Below, piece by piece: positions 34,420-47,600 of a stretch of DNA of 64,000 bases; position 1 is the first letter of the stretch, and every line of letters starts with the position of its first letter. The stretch comes from Tanypteryx hageni (taxonomy: Eukaryota > Arthropoda > Insecta > Odonata > Petaluridae). A program made the translations under genes and the position numbers. The notes beneath the pieces were generated by a model. The model searched no databases and had not been told where the DNA came from. It worked only from the letters and a program-made list of their open reading frames with translations. The stretch is taken from the NCBI GenBank assembly GCA_028673005.1, contig CM054114.1, forward strand, positions 11,563,108-11,627,107, given 5' to 3'.

Positions 34420-37400
34420 AATGGTTTTATCTTTAATACGATTGGTGAAATTATCTGTTGTCTCTTTGGCATAAATGAACCGGTTCAACAGCCATTCTAC
34501 TAATTCTTATACGTCAATACAAATGATGATGAAGATTTAAAAAATAGTAGGGAAACTAGCTTAGTAAATTAGCATTTTCTGTCGATGTAAATTACATTCT
34601 AGATCCTTTGGTTGTTCTAAAAAATAACGCACGTGTCTTCAGAACTATTATATCTTAATCTTTTTAAATCCAGGTCTGGTTTTTCACCTTGCAAAAGCCG
34701 CTCGGATTCAATATTTCTACCTATCACCATACCCTCGAATGAATGCATTGGGTGAATCTTTCAATCATATCCAGTCTTTCTCTGACGAAAAAATAATAAT
34801 CCAGGGATGAAAGATAACAAACCCTCTAAGACCATCTTCCCACCGCCCTCCTCGCAAATCACTCATCACCCTCTTTCACGAGTCTACCTCGCCCTCCCAC
34901 CCCCTCCCCCTTATTCTCCCTGTATTAACACCCGTACCCTTAAGAATCAACCCCGGATGACGTCATTTCAAGCCTCCTGCGGTAGAGACGCCTCGGGGAC
35001 CAGCAGAGCCTCTCGGACACTATCGGCGTGAATGATGAGACAGACGGAGTGGAGGGAGGAAGGAGAGAGAGAGAGGGGAAGGAGGGAGGGAGGGAGGAAA
35101 GAGGAAGGGAGGGAAGAAGGGGAGAGAGAGAGGAAGGAGGGAGGAATGAGTCTCGGGGGGAGTTTGAAGTGTTGAAGAGAGAGAGGGAGGGGGCGTTTAC
35201 ATATGACGACTGGAAGATCGTGATTTGTTTGAAAGGATGGCTGGGATATAAGGTGTAGGGTTGGGTGTGAAGGGTTAGAATTTTTTTATTTTCGGATGAG
35301 ACATTTTGGTCCTCGATTTGTAGTGGTTTGTGAGATGAAATGGCGAAGCGGTGGGGTGGGAGATTAAGGAGTTTGAGTGTTTTTTTTCTTTCGCAACCTC
35401 CGACCCTATTCCAAAGGTCTTGTGCGCTATTCCTTCACATCGGTGAGGTAACGTTGTTGGGGGAAATTTGGAAGAATAACGAATTCATTTTGATTAGTTT
35501 GTTTAGAATAATAGAAATGGAGGTGGAAAAGGATTTAGAAATTAGTGTCGTTACCTTGATTCGATTTATTATTTATACCGCAAAGAAAACATTTAGGATG
35601 ACTCCTATCAGTCCTTATGATCTACAAATGGATTTTTTCGAGTAATTTCCATAACAAAACAATTCATAAAACAGTAGCTGAAAACAAAGCCATCACATAT
35701 TATCGTAAACCATTTGGAAATAGATTTTTCTTCTTAAGTGTCGTATTATCGCGCCATTTAAATGCAAAATCCAAGCCTAGTCACGCGATTAATAAATAGG
35801 ACGTTGGTGTAAATCATTTGATAGAGAATTATCATGTAGGACACATAACTTGTAGGAATTTTTATTTCATAATCAGTGCTCAACCCTTTCTTGAGCCTTT
35901 TTTTATTTCAACTCCCGCAAAATCCTCTTTTTTATATTGCGTCACTCACACACCTCTCCTCCACCTCTCTATCCTTCCGTATTCTCATAAACCCCTCCTC
36001 CCTTTCTTCCCTTCCCCCTCTAACATCCCTTCCCCCCCTCCTCCCCGCCTATCTCCCCAATCTCCTCCCTCCCTCTCACTCCCCCTGCTCTTTCTCTCTG
36101 TGCGAAAACCTTTTAATGAGTAAGAGGGTGAGCCCTGTGGAGAGAGAAGGAAAGGGAGAGAGGCTTCCCTTTCCCAGTTGTGCTGATGAGCGTCGATTGA
36201 GATTTCTTGGGGCGATCGCATTTTTTTATTACCGGCGGTGTTCCATGGGACTTCTTTTCCATCCACTCCCTCCATCTCACAAACTTTCTTTCCTCAAAAA
36301 CCCTTTCGTCTTAATCCCCTATAATCCCCAAGGTCTCCCGCTAGTCTATTATTATACCTTATGGATTACAAGGCGAATTTCCGATTGTCTTCTCTCCCTC
36401 CATATTTTAGCGAAAACGTCTTCTCTCTCTTTTTTTTCTAAAATAAACCAGCTCTTGGTTTCTGTCTCTGCGAGGCGTGGTGATTACTCGTTTGTTTGCA
36501 GTGCTTTATTTGAAAGATAGGCGTAGGTTGGTGATGCGTTATTTTCCGAGGAATAAAAATAATCGTTTCATGAGTCGCTTTGGCGGTAGGAATATTGACT
36601 CTAATTATGTGAGCCAAAATTCCAAATTTTTATTATCTAATCCATGTCTATATATATGAGAAAAACAATTTTGTTTCCCTAAATATAGCAGAAATTAATT
36701 TTTAAGCTTTAAGAACCGCAGAATTATTACAGTTGACCATTTAAAATACTTGATAGGAGCAATCTGCTATAAAATTTTCATCGAGATTATAATTTTTTTC
36801 TCCTTTGTTTTTGTCGTTTGCTTAACTTGTAAGCACAAAGCTAAGTATACCTCTGTCGTTTCTCCCAATAGGAGGGTTTGTAGAAAAATAGGAGGTATTA
36901 ACGTCTAAACCGTGGCTTAAAAAACGTCCCAGGACCCTTTTATGCTTCCGTAAACCTTGTTTTTTATCATCCCGAAGAATGACCCGAGGGACGGGTCGTC
37001 TCAATATCCCTGGAGGGGCGGTGCTGATGGGGGCTCAGGGAGCAGTGCATACACACACGCGGTGCATACGCCGTACATACGCGTAATGGTACCTTGTCAT
37101 GGGACGCGGTGCTTCCCTCCAATCTCCCCTTGTCCACCATTGTTGCCTCCAGCTATTTTTTCCTACTATCGCTGCCGTTTTGTTTCTCTCTCTCTGTTTC
37201 AATTGTTTCTATTTCTATGGCAGTCGTAGAAGAACTTTTTTTATTCGGTAACCCCAGAAAGGCACCTTTTCCAGACTGCTCATCTTATTGCGCGTGCTTG
37301 AAAAGAAAGGTTTTTCCTGCTATTTCATTTCTAGGGAACAAAAATTTGAATGGAATTTTATCTTAAATTTTATTCTATAATTACTTGGAAGAGCTTTACG

Positions 37401-40400
37401 TAGAAGATTTTTTAATGTAAATTTTAGCAATAGGTTATGATTTGTGGAGGATACGTAGGTAAACTGCGTTAATTTTTCCTTTCATTTTTCCATTGAGTTC
37501 TGATTCCTGATATTTTCAGATACTATATCAGGTGAGTATTCATTAAGATTATTCCAAATCAGTTTTAATGTATTTAAAGAAAATTTCCATGTAAAAATTA
37601 ATTTTTTTTATTCATTTCACTATTTATATGAATGTGTCATAGATTCGAATTTTATTCTTTAAGCGAATCGTATCCGCCAACTCTAAAAAGACAAGCATTT
37701 TTATACACCAGTAATATTTCAAAACATTGGCGTAATACAAGACTTGTTTTTCACTCAGTGTAAAGTTTCTCGCAAATACGACATCTTCGAAATCTGATTT
37801 TATTATTTCATTCGTTTGTATTTTTTACGTAACGATTTCTCTGTCGGAAACCTTAGTTATCGGAGTTATTCGAGTTGGATTTATGGTCGCCCTACAAGTC
37901 GCCATTATTCCGCGGCACCGCCAAGCTACCTCTAGATTCTAGAGCGAGAGCCAAACGAGATGCGAGAGGGAAAGACTACCTTATTCTTCCGCCTCAGAAA
38001 ATCCTTGCACATGCAGCAGACCAATCACACAAGACCCCCTTAACCCATCCCCTTTTCCCCTTATGCTGCGCGCCTCCCCTTCCCTCCCCTCTCCCGTTTT
38101 TCCTCCCTTAACCCTCCCCCAACCACTAGATTCGTATTGCGGCGAAATAGGAGAAAGAAGTGGGGTCGTACGTGTGGGAAATCGTGAGGGGGAGAAGAGG
38201 GAGGGGGAGAACTGAGCGAGCGTATGCAACTAGGGGAAAGTAAAGGGGTATGGAAGTGAGGGGAGTTTTGGGGGAGCGTGTGGGGGAGAATGGGGGGAGG
38301 GTTGGCGTGCTCCGTGCGGTAGGAATAAGGGGATCGTGAACGTTGGATCTGGCGAGTGAAGTCTAAGAGGAAGAGGCGTTTGGGATTCTCCAGTGCAGCA
38401 ATAAAGGAGGGGTTGGACGAACAAAGTTATCTCTCGGAAATGGAAAATATACGTATTTATGTATGTAATGTGCGGCATGTTGAGACGGCGTAAAGTAGTA
38501 TTTTGTGTTTGTCGTAAGGGTTGGGAGGGTGAGGGTGGAAAGGGAGGGAGGGGAATTGCGGGAGAATGTCTAAGGATTTCGGGACACTGCTTGGAAATGG
38601 TAGTAAAGTTCCAAGTTTCTGGAGAAAGGCGGGCGAGGGCAGCACCGTTGGAAGCTTTCGGTCGAGGTTTTGGCGTCTGCGTTTTCTGACTGAGATCTTT
38701 GCCAAGACGTGTGGAGACAGAATCCGGTCTCTGCGGATCGTCTGTCTGTCTCTCACTCTCTTTCTCGGCTCCTTGGACGGTTTATCGCCTGTGCTGTGCC
38801 AAGACGAAGGAAACACGTCATTTTTCGGGCTATAAAAATTCCGGTGCAGTAATAAATAATTAATTACACACGGATATTAGTTTTAAATGAGCCTCTTTCT
38901 TACATTTACTTGAAATTATTTTTTTATTAATAGACGACGTTTTAACAGAAAATTGCATTACATAAATACTACGATAATGTATTTACATTGTTTTGAAGTT
39001 CATATTTCATAGTAAATAAAAAGTTTTATTTGTTTTATGCAAAAAAAAATATGAACTTATTCGCTAAAATTATTCCAACACGAGTGGTAATCCATAATAG
39101 TTTTATCTACTAAATATTATATGGCAATGTTCCAAACAGAATTAACATTATTCACGGCCAGCAGACATCTTCCGTCGTTCTTATCTGTAGAATAGGACGC
39201 GTTTTGTCTTCGGAATCTCCGAGTGAGTGGCGCTATTGTCTGCGTCTTGGGCATTCGATGGTCTTCCGATGGAATGAGGTCGAGGGACCAAACGACTACG
39301 CTTCTTAAATGAACTGCGATAAATCGAGAGAGTTTCTTATCGATGCCTGATGACTAAGTGCTTTTCGCTATGACGAATAAGTTCTCAAAGAAGTTTTTGA
39401 ATTATAATGACTTCGATCAACGCTGAAATCGAGAGCATCTCATCCGAAAGCCTTGTGATCACAATAAATGATTGATTACCCTCGATTTAAAACTTGCATC
39501 GAACGCACGAGAGACTTGCCTTTCTCACACAAACCTTTATACAGCTTAATCTGAAGTAATCCCCGTAAATGTTCAATCCTTCGATAGCAATGATACTTTC
39601 TCATTGCCTAGCCTGCCTCCGAAGGCAGCGGCCAGATTCAAATATTTCCCAGTGTCGGCGATTGAAGCCGGGGCACAAACAATCGAGCAGCGGGAGCCCA
39701 TCTTGGAGGTTGATGAGACAGGGGAGCTCAGCGAGAGATTTCTCCAAGATGATCTCCTCGAGCGAAACAAATGAATCCGCATTTCGCAGCTTTTAAGTCA
39801 GAGACTTCCTTGTCGAAATCCCCGTGATATCCGGGAGAAGAAGATTTCCGCGGTCTTAAGACTCGTGGAAGATTAAGAATGGTCCAAATGAGGGAAAGAG
39901 ATAAGTTCTCTCGCTTAAATGAAAAGAGAAGCCCTGTTGTCACATAGCGAGGTCAGGCGGATGACCTCGGAGCCACACCTCTGCGATGAAAGAGAGAGAT
40001 TAGTTCTTGCGAGGCTCGTCTCCATGGAGATTTCGAGACCTTGCGACGCCAAACACACACGGCGTCTTTTTCTTGACCTCCATGTGGATACTTTACCGAG
40101 ATCTTTGTGAGGCAGCGTGTGTATGTGAAGTCTCCTTTTTCACCTCGAATAATATTTCTGCGTAGGGGTTCGCGAGTCGACGTGCACTTTCTAAAGAGTA
40201 GTAAGCCAAGGGTTTCGACGGATAAAGGCGGAAAGTGGGCGGCTGTGGGATTTAATATTATTATTTTTCGCTCGGGATGCGATAGCTAGGAAGAAAGAAT
40301 TCTTTCCCGAAGGTTGCCGCCGGTGCGCGCCAGATGGGAGAGACGGAGTTGGCACAAAGGAACTTGGCGAAGAGATGAGGAACGAAAAAAAAGGATTTCG

Positions 40401-43400
40401 CGGAAAAACAAAAGGGCGCTGAATAAATAAAAACGGCGAGGTGAGACGCGGTGGCGAGGAAGGCGGAGGAGGGGGATGAAAGCGTACAAAGACGCTGCGA
40501 GAGAAGACGCCAAAAGGTGATGAAGGGTTTTTCCGAAGGAGAGCTGTGCGGAGGAGTTTTTCGCCGTTCTTTCATTTTTTCTTGTTTTGTTTACCTGAAA
40601 AATGATGAAGCCGGGGTTAAGGAAGAAGGGAGGAAGAAAGTGGCATGCTGGGGCTTCCCCGGGCAATCTGCCGCCGCACCCTTCTCCTTCTTCGCATTGT
40701 TTCCTCGCCATCGTGCCTCCTTTCTTCGCTTCCCCCGCCTTCGTTTTTTTCTCCTCGAGTCGATCCCAGTGCCGCCACCGCGCCCTGCGGTCCTCGCTGG
40801 AACTATACGCCTTTTGCCACTGCCTTAAGCGTTGCGATCTCCCCTCACTTCTCTCTTATTCTCCCCCTCCCACATTTTTACCCTCTCTCTCTCCTTTTGA
40901 ACTCGACTCAAAGTCGGCCGCGGAATATTTTCCCTCTCCTTTTTATGCGCCACTTCTTTATAGTTTTTAAAAAATTCTTTCCGTTTTAATCTTGGCACTA
41001 TTTGAAAGGCAAGAGTATCTTATGCAAAACCACGTCTTCTAAGCAGAGGAATTTGCCTTTTCATTTGGCTGCGGAATTGGTTTCAGAAGATTAATTAATG
41101 CGATTGCTTTTCGATGTTCGTGTTTTCGGCGAACCCTTTAAAAAATAATGTTAATAATACAAATAGGAAAGCATCTGTAAAATGATCTATTTTTAAAAAC
41201 ACCACTCTGAAAATTAATATCAATTTCAAAAGGAAAATTTATGAAAGTTTTAGATTTTTTTCTCCGGGAAGAAAATAGATCCCACGAGATGATGAGACTT
41301 AAAAAGCGATGCATCCATTTAATTGGTCGTTAAGGAACCAAAAAGATTTTAGAAAAATGGTTTTAGGGAACTTAAAAATAGTAAAATAAAATTCAAGGAA
41401 TCTTGTCTAATCCGAGAAAAGGATGAGAAGCCACGTTAAAGAGATGAAAGGCAAGGCGGTCAGGAAAGAAGGTTTTGGGAAAACATGCGGAGAAAGGCGA
41501 GAGTAGCACGAGGGAAGGCTTGACTAAGGAACACGATGACGAATTAATGTGCGTAAATGGATGCGGATTTTCCAGAAGGGTGATCGAGAGGAGGGGAGGG
41601 TGAGGGAGAGAGAGGAGTGGGAGAGAAAGGGAGGGAGAGAGGGATGGGGAGATAGGTAGATAATCGTCTTTATTCGGGCGAAATTTGGACCATAAGGTTC
41701 ATTCTTACATTTAACCCTTCGTCAATATAGTGAATATTAAAAATAAAAGTATTATATTAAACAGTATATAAAAATTTACAAAATATAAAAAGATGTGTGA
41801 GAAAAACCTAACTAAAAACGGGCTTGTTCTTCCTAGTAAAACCCACTCAGAAGGGGGGGTGTGACAAACCTACGAAAATATTCTACATAGTGTATATATC
41901 ACATTGGAAAACTACAACAAGATTTAGAAAACAGTCATTACAGTAGGAAAGACCGTAAATACAGGAGGGGGAGGGAGAGGGAGGGAAAGATAGGAGGGGA
42001 GAGAGAGAGGGAGGGGGAGAGAGAAGGAAAAGGGGAAACGAAGCAATGGCTGGAAGAAGATTTTCCCAAAAGGAGAGGCAGTGGTCGCAGGTACACGGTG
42101 CGGAAAATAAGACATTTAATGGGGGAATTGATGTTAGAGTTTTTCAACAAATAAGAGAGAGGAAAAGGAGCGAGGGGGTGGGAGAGAGAGGTACGCCGCA
42201 AAAATGAGGCGGTGGGAGAAAGAATTAATAAAAAAATGATACTCGAAAAAGGTAACCTACCCGAGTCTTGTGACTTGGGCTTCGCCGAGGAATTTTCGCT
42301 TCTTTTTTTTTCTTGTGTGTTTTTTTCATCGCTCCTCCGTCTTTCTCTCCTCCCCCTCCTCTTACTCCTTTCTCTCCCCTAATTACGCCGCTTTTAATTT
42401 TCTTTCACTCCAAAGGAGTTCGCCCGCTTTATTTTTTCCCGACTTGGGCCCAGAGCCTGGACTTTTTTGAGAAAGCGCTGTTTGTGTACTGAAGTAGGGA
42501 GCTTAAGCGTGATATAAAGTTCGGACGTGTCGTAATTGCAACGTCTAATAGATGCGAAGCTTTCTTTTGAACGAGACCGAAAGGATGTCATATTGCAAGA
42601 CTCCTTATCGATCGCTTCCTTAGCCTATTCTGACTCGGAAAATTCTAATATCCTTTTCGTATTCCCTTCCAATTCTGTGCCTTTTTTTCGATAAAATCGA
42701 AATGTTAACACTCGCGGATGTGTCTTTTCTCTCGGGTATTTAACCATTCGATCATTATGCTGATTTCCTATTCTCCAGAATTCTAGCTTACGATACGTTA
42801 CATATCAGCGGTTTTGTTTATTATTCTTTTCTACGAAAATTTGTAACGTAAATTGCGTTAAAAATAATTCTTATAGCTCTCCTTGGTCGCGATGGTTGAC
42901 GTGCAGCGGATTGGCATTCTAACGGAAACTAGAGTAGGCAATAAATTCACGGGATATAATAGTATTGTGACTGCGAAAGATAGGTCGGATTTGATCTTGA
43001 GATAGGTTAGTTCGCAGATGTAGCTCGCTCGAGTTTTTAATACACTTTTTCCTTGTGTTCCCTTCCTCCCTTTCATCAGCGAATCACGCCGTCCTGCCCT
43101 TAACTTTCTATCCGATTCCTCCCACTCTCTCCCTCCCTCCCTCTCTTTCTCTCCCTCCCTCCCTCTCTCTCTCTCTCCCTCCCTCTCTCTCTCTCTCTCC
43201 CTCCCTCCCTCCCCCTCTCCCTCCCTCCCTCCCCCTCTCTCTCCCTCTCTCTCCTCCTGCTCAGCTTCTGCACCTTCCACCAATTGGATTTTAAATGAAG
43301 ACTCTTACTCAATCAATATATCTCATTTACCCCTTTTCAGCCCTTTCCCCTCTTCCTCCCCTTCCCCATCCCCTTCACCATTCCCCCTCCCTTATCTCTC

Positions 43401-43920
43401 TCTCCCCACCTTCAATATTCTCTCCCCCTATCCGCTCCTGTCATTATCCCTGATTCTTTGTCCTTCCACCTTTTCTTCATCTATCCCTCTTTATCCCCAT
43501 CATTCGTCCCTTCGCCCGCCTTGCCCCTTTAACCGTTAACTTTAAGATCTTTAGCAAATTCTTCTCCTTATGCATCGGTCGTGGTTTCCATGCCAACCTT
43601 AGTGTTTAGCTACAGAATCAGAATAAGAAAAACGAAAGAAGTATTCGTAAATTGTAGGTTAATTTTGCGGAGGATTGACGCTTTAGGGCGCGGTTTCAAA
43701 ATGCTCGCTGTAGCGTGTCGAAGCGTATGCGCCAAAATAAAAAGCTAATGCATTATTTCCAAGTTCTGTAATTTTTACATCCGCTCGTTTTGGAGAGCAG
43801 AGTCGCTGTTTTAAAAAAAAAGTCTCCGTCGAGAGGGAGACGTCATAGCGCGAGAGAAGCTCCCTCTGTTTTCCGTTCCCGACGATCTTCAATTGTTTCA
43901 ACGGAACCGTCAAAATCTCT
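34420..43920. other. pros intron 2, first non-coding stretch
   Basis: Blocks of G/A-rich DNA (35030-35190, 38180-38340, 41580-41660, 41960-42190) and C/T-rich DNA (35940-36100, 42330-42380, 43110-43260, 43340-43440) sit in otherwise AT-rich sequence. Frames such as 35876-36520 are biased translations of these blocks. A splice-like motif is present at 37520-37532. No gene or RNA is supportable. Confidence 0.5.
43110..43258. repeat. (CT)n/(CCCT)n low-complexity tract
   Basis: About 150 bp of nearly pure pyrimidine, made of interleaved CT and CCCT units. Confidence 0.9.
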
Positions 43921-43955
43921 CCCGGGTTTAGGCTCTTCACTTGATCACGTATGCG

Positions 43956-43970
43956 GGCGCCACCTGCCGG
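43956..43970 (-). promoter_or_regulatory. candidate CTCF-binding motif
   Basis: The minus strand reads CCGGCAGGTGGCGCC. It contains the CAGGTGGCGC core favoured by insect and vertebrate CTCF and matches 14 of 15 positions of the generic CCASYAGRKGGCRSY consensus. CTCF is an insulator and architectural DNA-binding protein. Function here is inferred from motif alone. Confidence 0.4.
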
Positions 43971-44354
43971 GAGATATCTTCTCAAGGGAATAACCGTTCT
44001 GCTCTTCAACTTCGAGAATTTTCGAAGGAAAATGCCGAAGATAAAAATCCCTCCGCTCATCACAATAAAAGCGTCGACGACGACGTAATAAAACGCCGAA
44101 AAAACAAATGCCTGACGATGGAGCACAAGAAGGAAAAAAGGATCGCTTTACGCGTTCGGCGTTTTTTTTCGGGAAGAAGGGAGGGTGGTTGGCAGGGGGT
44201 GTTGGAGCATTAATGTTTCGGAGGGTGGAGGCAAAAAAGGTAGAAAAACGCGGGTGTGTGTCGGCGCTTATTCTCTTGCCTCGCGCACGTAACGCCCCAC
44301 CGCTTCCGATTGCTGTTAAGCAAATTGGCGGCACCCCTGAGGTAACCTGCGCTC

Positions 44355-44369
44355 CCGCTAGAGGGTGCT
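44355..44369 (+). promoter_or_regulatory. second, weaker CTCF-like motif
   Basis: The plus strand reads CCGCTAGAGGGTGCT, which matches 13 of 15 positions of the CTCF consensus. It points away from the motif at 43956-43970 and lies at the edge of a locally GC-rich, CpG-containing block (about 44250-44680). Confidence 0.28.
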
Positions 44370-44689
44370 GGTGACTCTTTCAGCGTTTCCTCGTCTGGGA
44401 AGTATGCTGCCGTGCGTGGAGTCGGGGAAGGGACCCGCTTTCAAGGAAAAGGCGCTTTCTAAGGGGTTCTTCGCATAAAAGGGCGCTCGGAGACGCATTG
44501 GGGGGATATGGGGGGGAGAGGAGGAATTGAAGGGTTCGCGGAGTGGAAAATTGGTCCTCGCCGCGCGCGATTCACTTGTCAGTTTTGTCGTCAAACGAAG
44601 GATAGAAGGCGACGGTGGCGCTGTTTGTGTGCGCGGTGCATCATGGGACGGCGGCGCGCGAGGTTGAGAGTTCGTTCTTCATTCAACGG

Positions 44690-47600
44690 CTGTGCTGAAT
44701 GGAGAAGGGAAGACGGTTTATTCTATCGAATGTGCCAAGATGCTTCTTTTGTACGAGAGATTCATTTTCCGCCATTACGCTCCTGCGCGCTTCGAAGTTC
44801 GAAATTTTTACGAAAACATAAAATTTTTGTTCGGCCTCTCTCGAATCACTAGTTGGATTTTGAAATTGCTTTTGCGGAAAAAAATAATCAAACAAATGTA
44901 AACCTGCAAAATGGGAAATTATCAATTACCTAGATTCATTATTAAACTTTCCAGTTCTATTCAGGCATTTGTTATCATTGGATAAGAGAAATCACGAAAA
45001 AAAGTCCCTCCCTCTTTTCCTAAGCATTTATATTTTTATTTATTCTAATCCAGCTAAATAGTCATTTTTGATTACTTATCGTCGTCGCAGTCTAATCGCT
45101 TCGAATAGTACGTAAACTATTTTCCTCATCCTTCCTCAATCCTCCTATCCTTCTCAAGACCATCGCATTCTACGTCCTTCCCACATTTAACGATTCTTTC
45201 CCTCGCCATTTCAAATCCATTCTAACCGCCTCCATCTCCCTTAATCGTCTTTCCTCCACATTCCGCCGTTCGCGTGAACGTCAACTTTCCTCGACTTCCT
45301 CGAAATGGCGTCGAATACTTCTTCACTCCAACAAAAAAAGGCTTGCAGCATCGAGATGCTGCGCGTGAAAGGCGAGATATTCGGAGGACTTCGATTCGAA
45401 AAAATAATCAAATCTCATGCGGAATACATCTTGCAGACCCGCCTCCCTCATTCCCTACCCTACCTTTAACCTTACCCTGACCTCTCCGCGCGCAACCCTC
45501 GTTCGTCGCCGCAGAAAGCCTTCCCATACCTTTTGTAGTCCTTTCGTAAAACCTCCCCCCTTCGCCCTTATGTATATAATTTTTTTATTCCGTGGGTACA
45601 TTTTCCCTCGCAACGGCCTACCTACCTATCTAAACCCCCTTAAAAATGCCGCTGCAGCCTCAGACGTCAAAAAAAAACGCAAATGCACTCCTGTGCTTCT
45701 CTCCCTCTCTCTACCCTTACTCCCCCTCCCCCCTTATACCCCTCTCCCTTCTCGTCACCTCAACCTCCTTCCCCTTTCTTCCTTCTTTCCTCCTCTATGG
45801 AGTGGAAAACTTTCCCTTCCTTTTTTTACTCGCCCTATCTCTCTTAACTTTCTATTCCGCCGATTCATAACTTAGGCCTCTCCATTCCTCTTCGGCTGTT
45901 CTCTCTGACTTTACCCGCCGTCTCTTTCTCTCTCTCTTTCAACCGTTCTCCAGGTTTTTTTCGCTCAAACAGACCCGCCGTCTAGGATGGAGTGCTCGGT
46001 TGGTTTTTTCCCCGCCGCCGTCTTCTCGAAAGAGACGGAATCGGAGACTTTTAAAAAAAGTCGTCTCTTTAAAGACATTCGTCTTAAGGAAAGCGTCCTT
46101 TTGTCCTCTGAGGGAACTAAGTCATTTCTTGAGAAACACGTTTTTTGCCTGTCGAAAGAAACGCTTAGATTCTTAAGGCTCGCGTGCTTATTAAAAATTC
46201 AACGAGTACAAGCGTTAAATCCAGCGTTTTAATTTATGGAAAAAGTCTTAAAATATTTAGCTATTTTTCCCTATTGATAATACCTGCATAAAAAAACAAC
46301 CATCGCGCTGGCCAAAAGTTATTCCCATGCCTTTGAATGTAAATACTCTTCACATGCGGAGAAAACCCTCTTATGTCAACTTCTTCATGAGCTTTTACGT
46401 TGGCGTTTGGATGTCTGCGTATTTGTGTCGCTGAAATCAAAATAGTGAGGATTTAAACCTGATCGTCGTTTGCGTTTTGTCCCATTCCCCTTTTTCCGTC
46501 GCACCTTTGATTCTCTAGTCGCTTTTTCGATTCCTCCCCGCCATTCGGCTAAACTACACTCTCGCCACGCCCCAATCGAGCACATCTCCTCACCTCACAC
46601 TAATCTCCCTCTATCTCCACTCATATATAAACTTTTTTCTTTTCTACCTCTCTCTCTCTATCTCCCTCTTCACGTAAATACGTCTCACTCTCTCTCTCTC
46701 TCTTTCTCCTCTTTCTTCCACTCTCTCTTTCACTCTCTCCGTCTCTCTCTCCCGCCATGAACGAGAGCAGAATTGCTAAGTCAGGAGTCACTTAATTAAA
46801 AATTACTTAATTACCGACTTGGCTCTAATTAGTGAACATGCCTTCTCCCTCTTTCTTTTTATTTCCCCCCTCTTCATTTCTGTCCCTTGACGGTCTCTCT
46901 CTCTCACCCTCTCTCTCTCGCCCTCTCCTTCCTCGCCCATCGCCACCATTTCATGCCTCCCCTTTTTTTTTAAACGCCGCCCTGCCCCCTCCCAACAGAT
47001 AAGTACGCGCTCCAGCCTCGCCCTCCTCCCCCCAAAACCCACCCTCCCCCTCGCCTTTTTTACACCCCCCTACTCCCACGCTGATACTACCCCCGCCACT
47101 CTTATGTGTCTGACTTCTTTTTGAGCCTGTCCCCTCCCATTCCTCCCTTCCCCTCCCATTCCTTCTCTCCCTCCCCCTCCCATTCCTTCTCTCCCTCCCA
47201 CTCTCTATCTTCTTTCTCTCCTCTCATCTCACGTACGGTCGCAGCCCACCAAACCTACGTCACAACCCTCTCTCTTAGAAAAATACTACGATTTCCTCTT
47301 CGCCTCCCTTTAAACTTATCACCTTTGCAACTACCTTCTTTATCATCGGCTATTCGTCCTCGCTACCCCGTCTACCTCCGCCGCCCTTGTTTTGTATGCG
47401 TGTTTATACGTTGCCGTCTCTTGCTGGTTCGCCCTCTTCCCTATTCCTCTCTCTCTCTCTCTCTCCCTCTGCCATCTCTCTCCCTCTCTTCGTTCCCACC
47501 TGGGGCTTTTAATTGCGATTCTTAACATACCTTAATTACCCTTCATTCTTCGGAGGCGCGGGCGGTGGTTGGCGATGGGATGGGGAATCGCCGAATGGTG

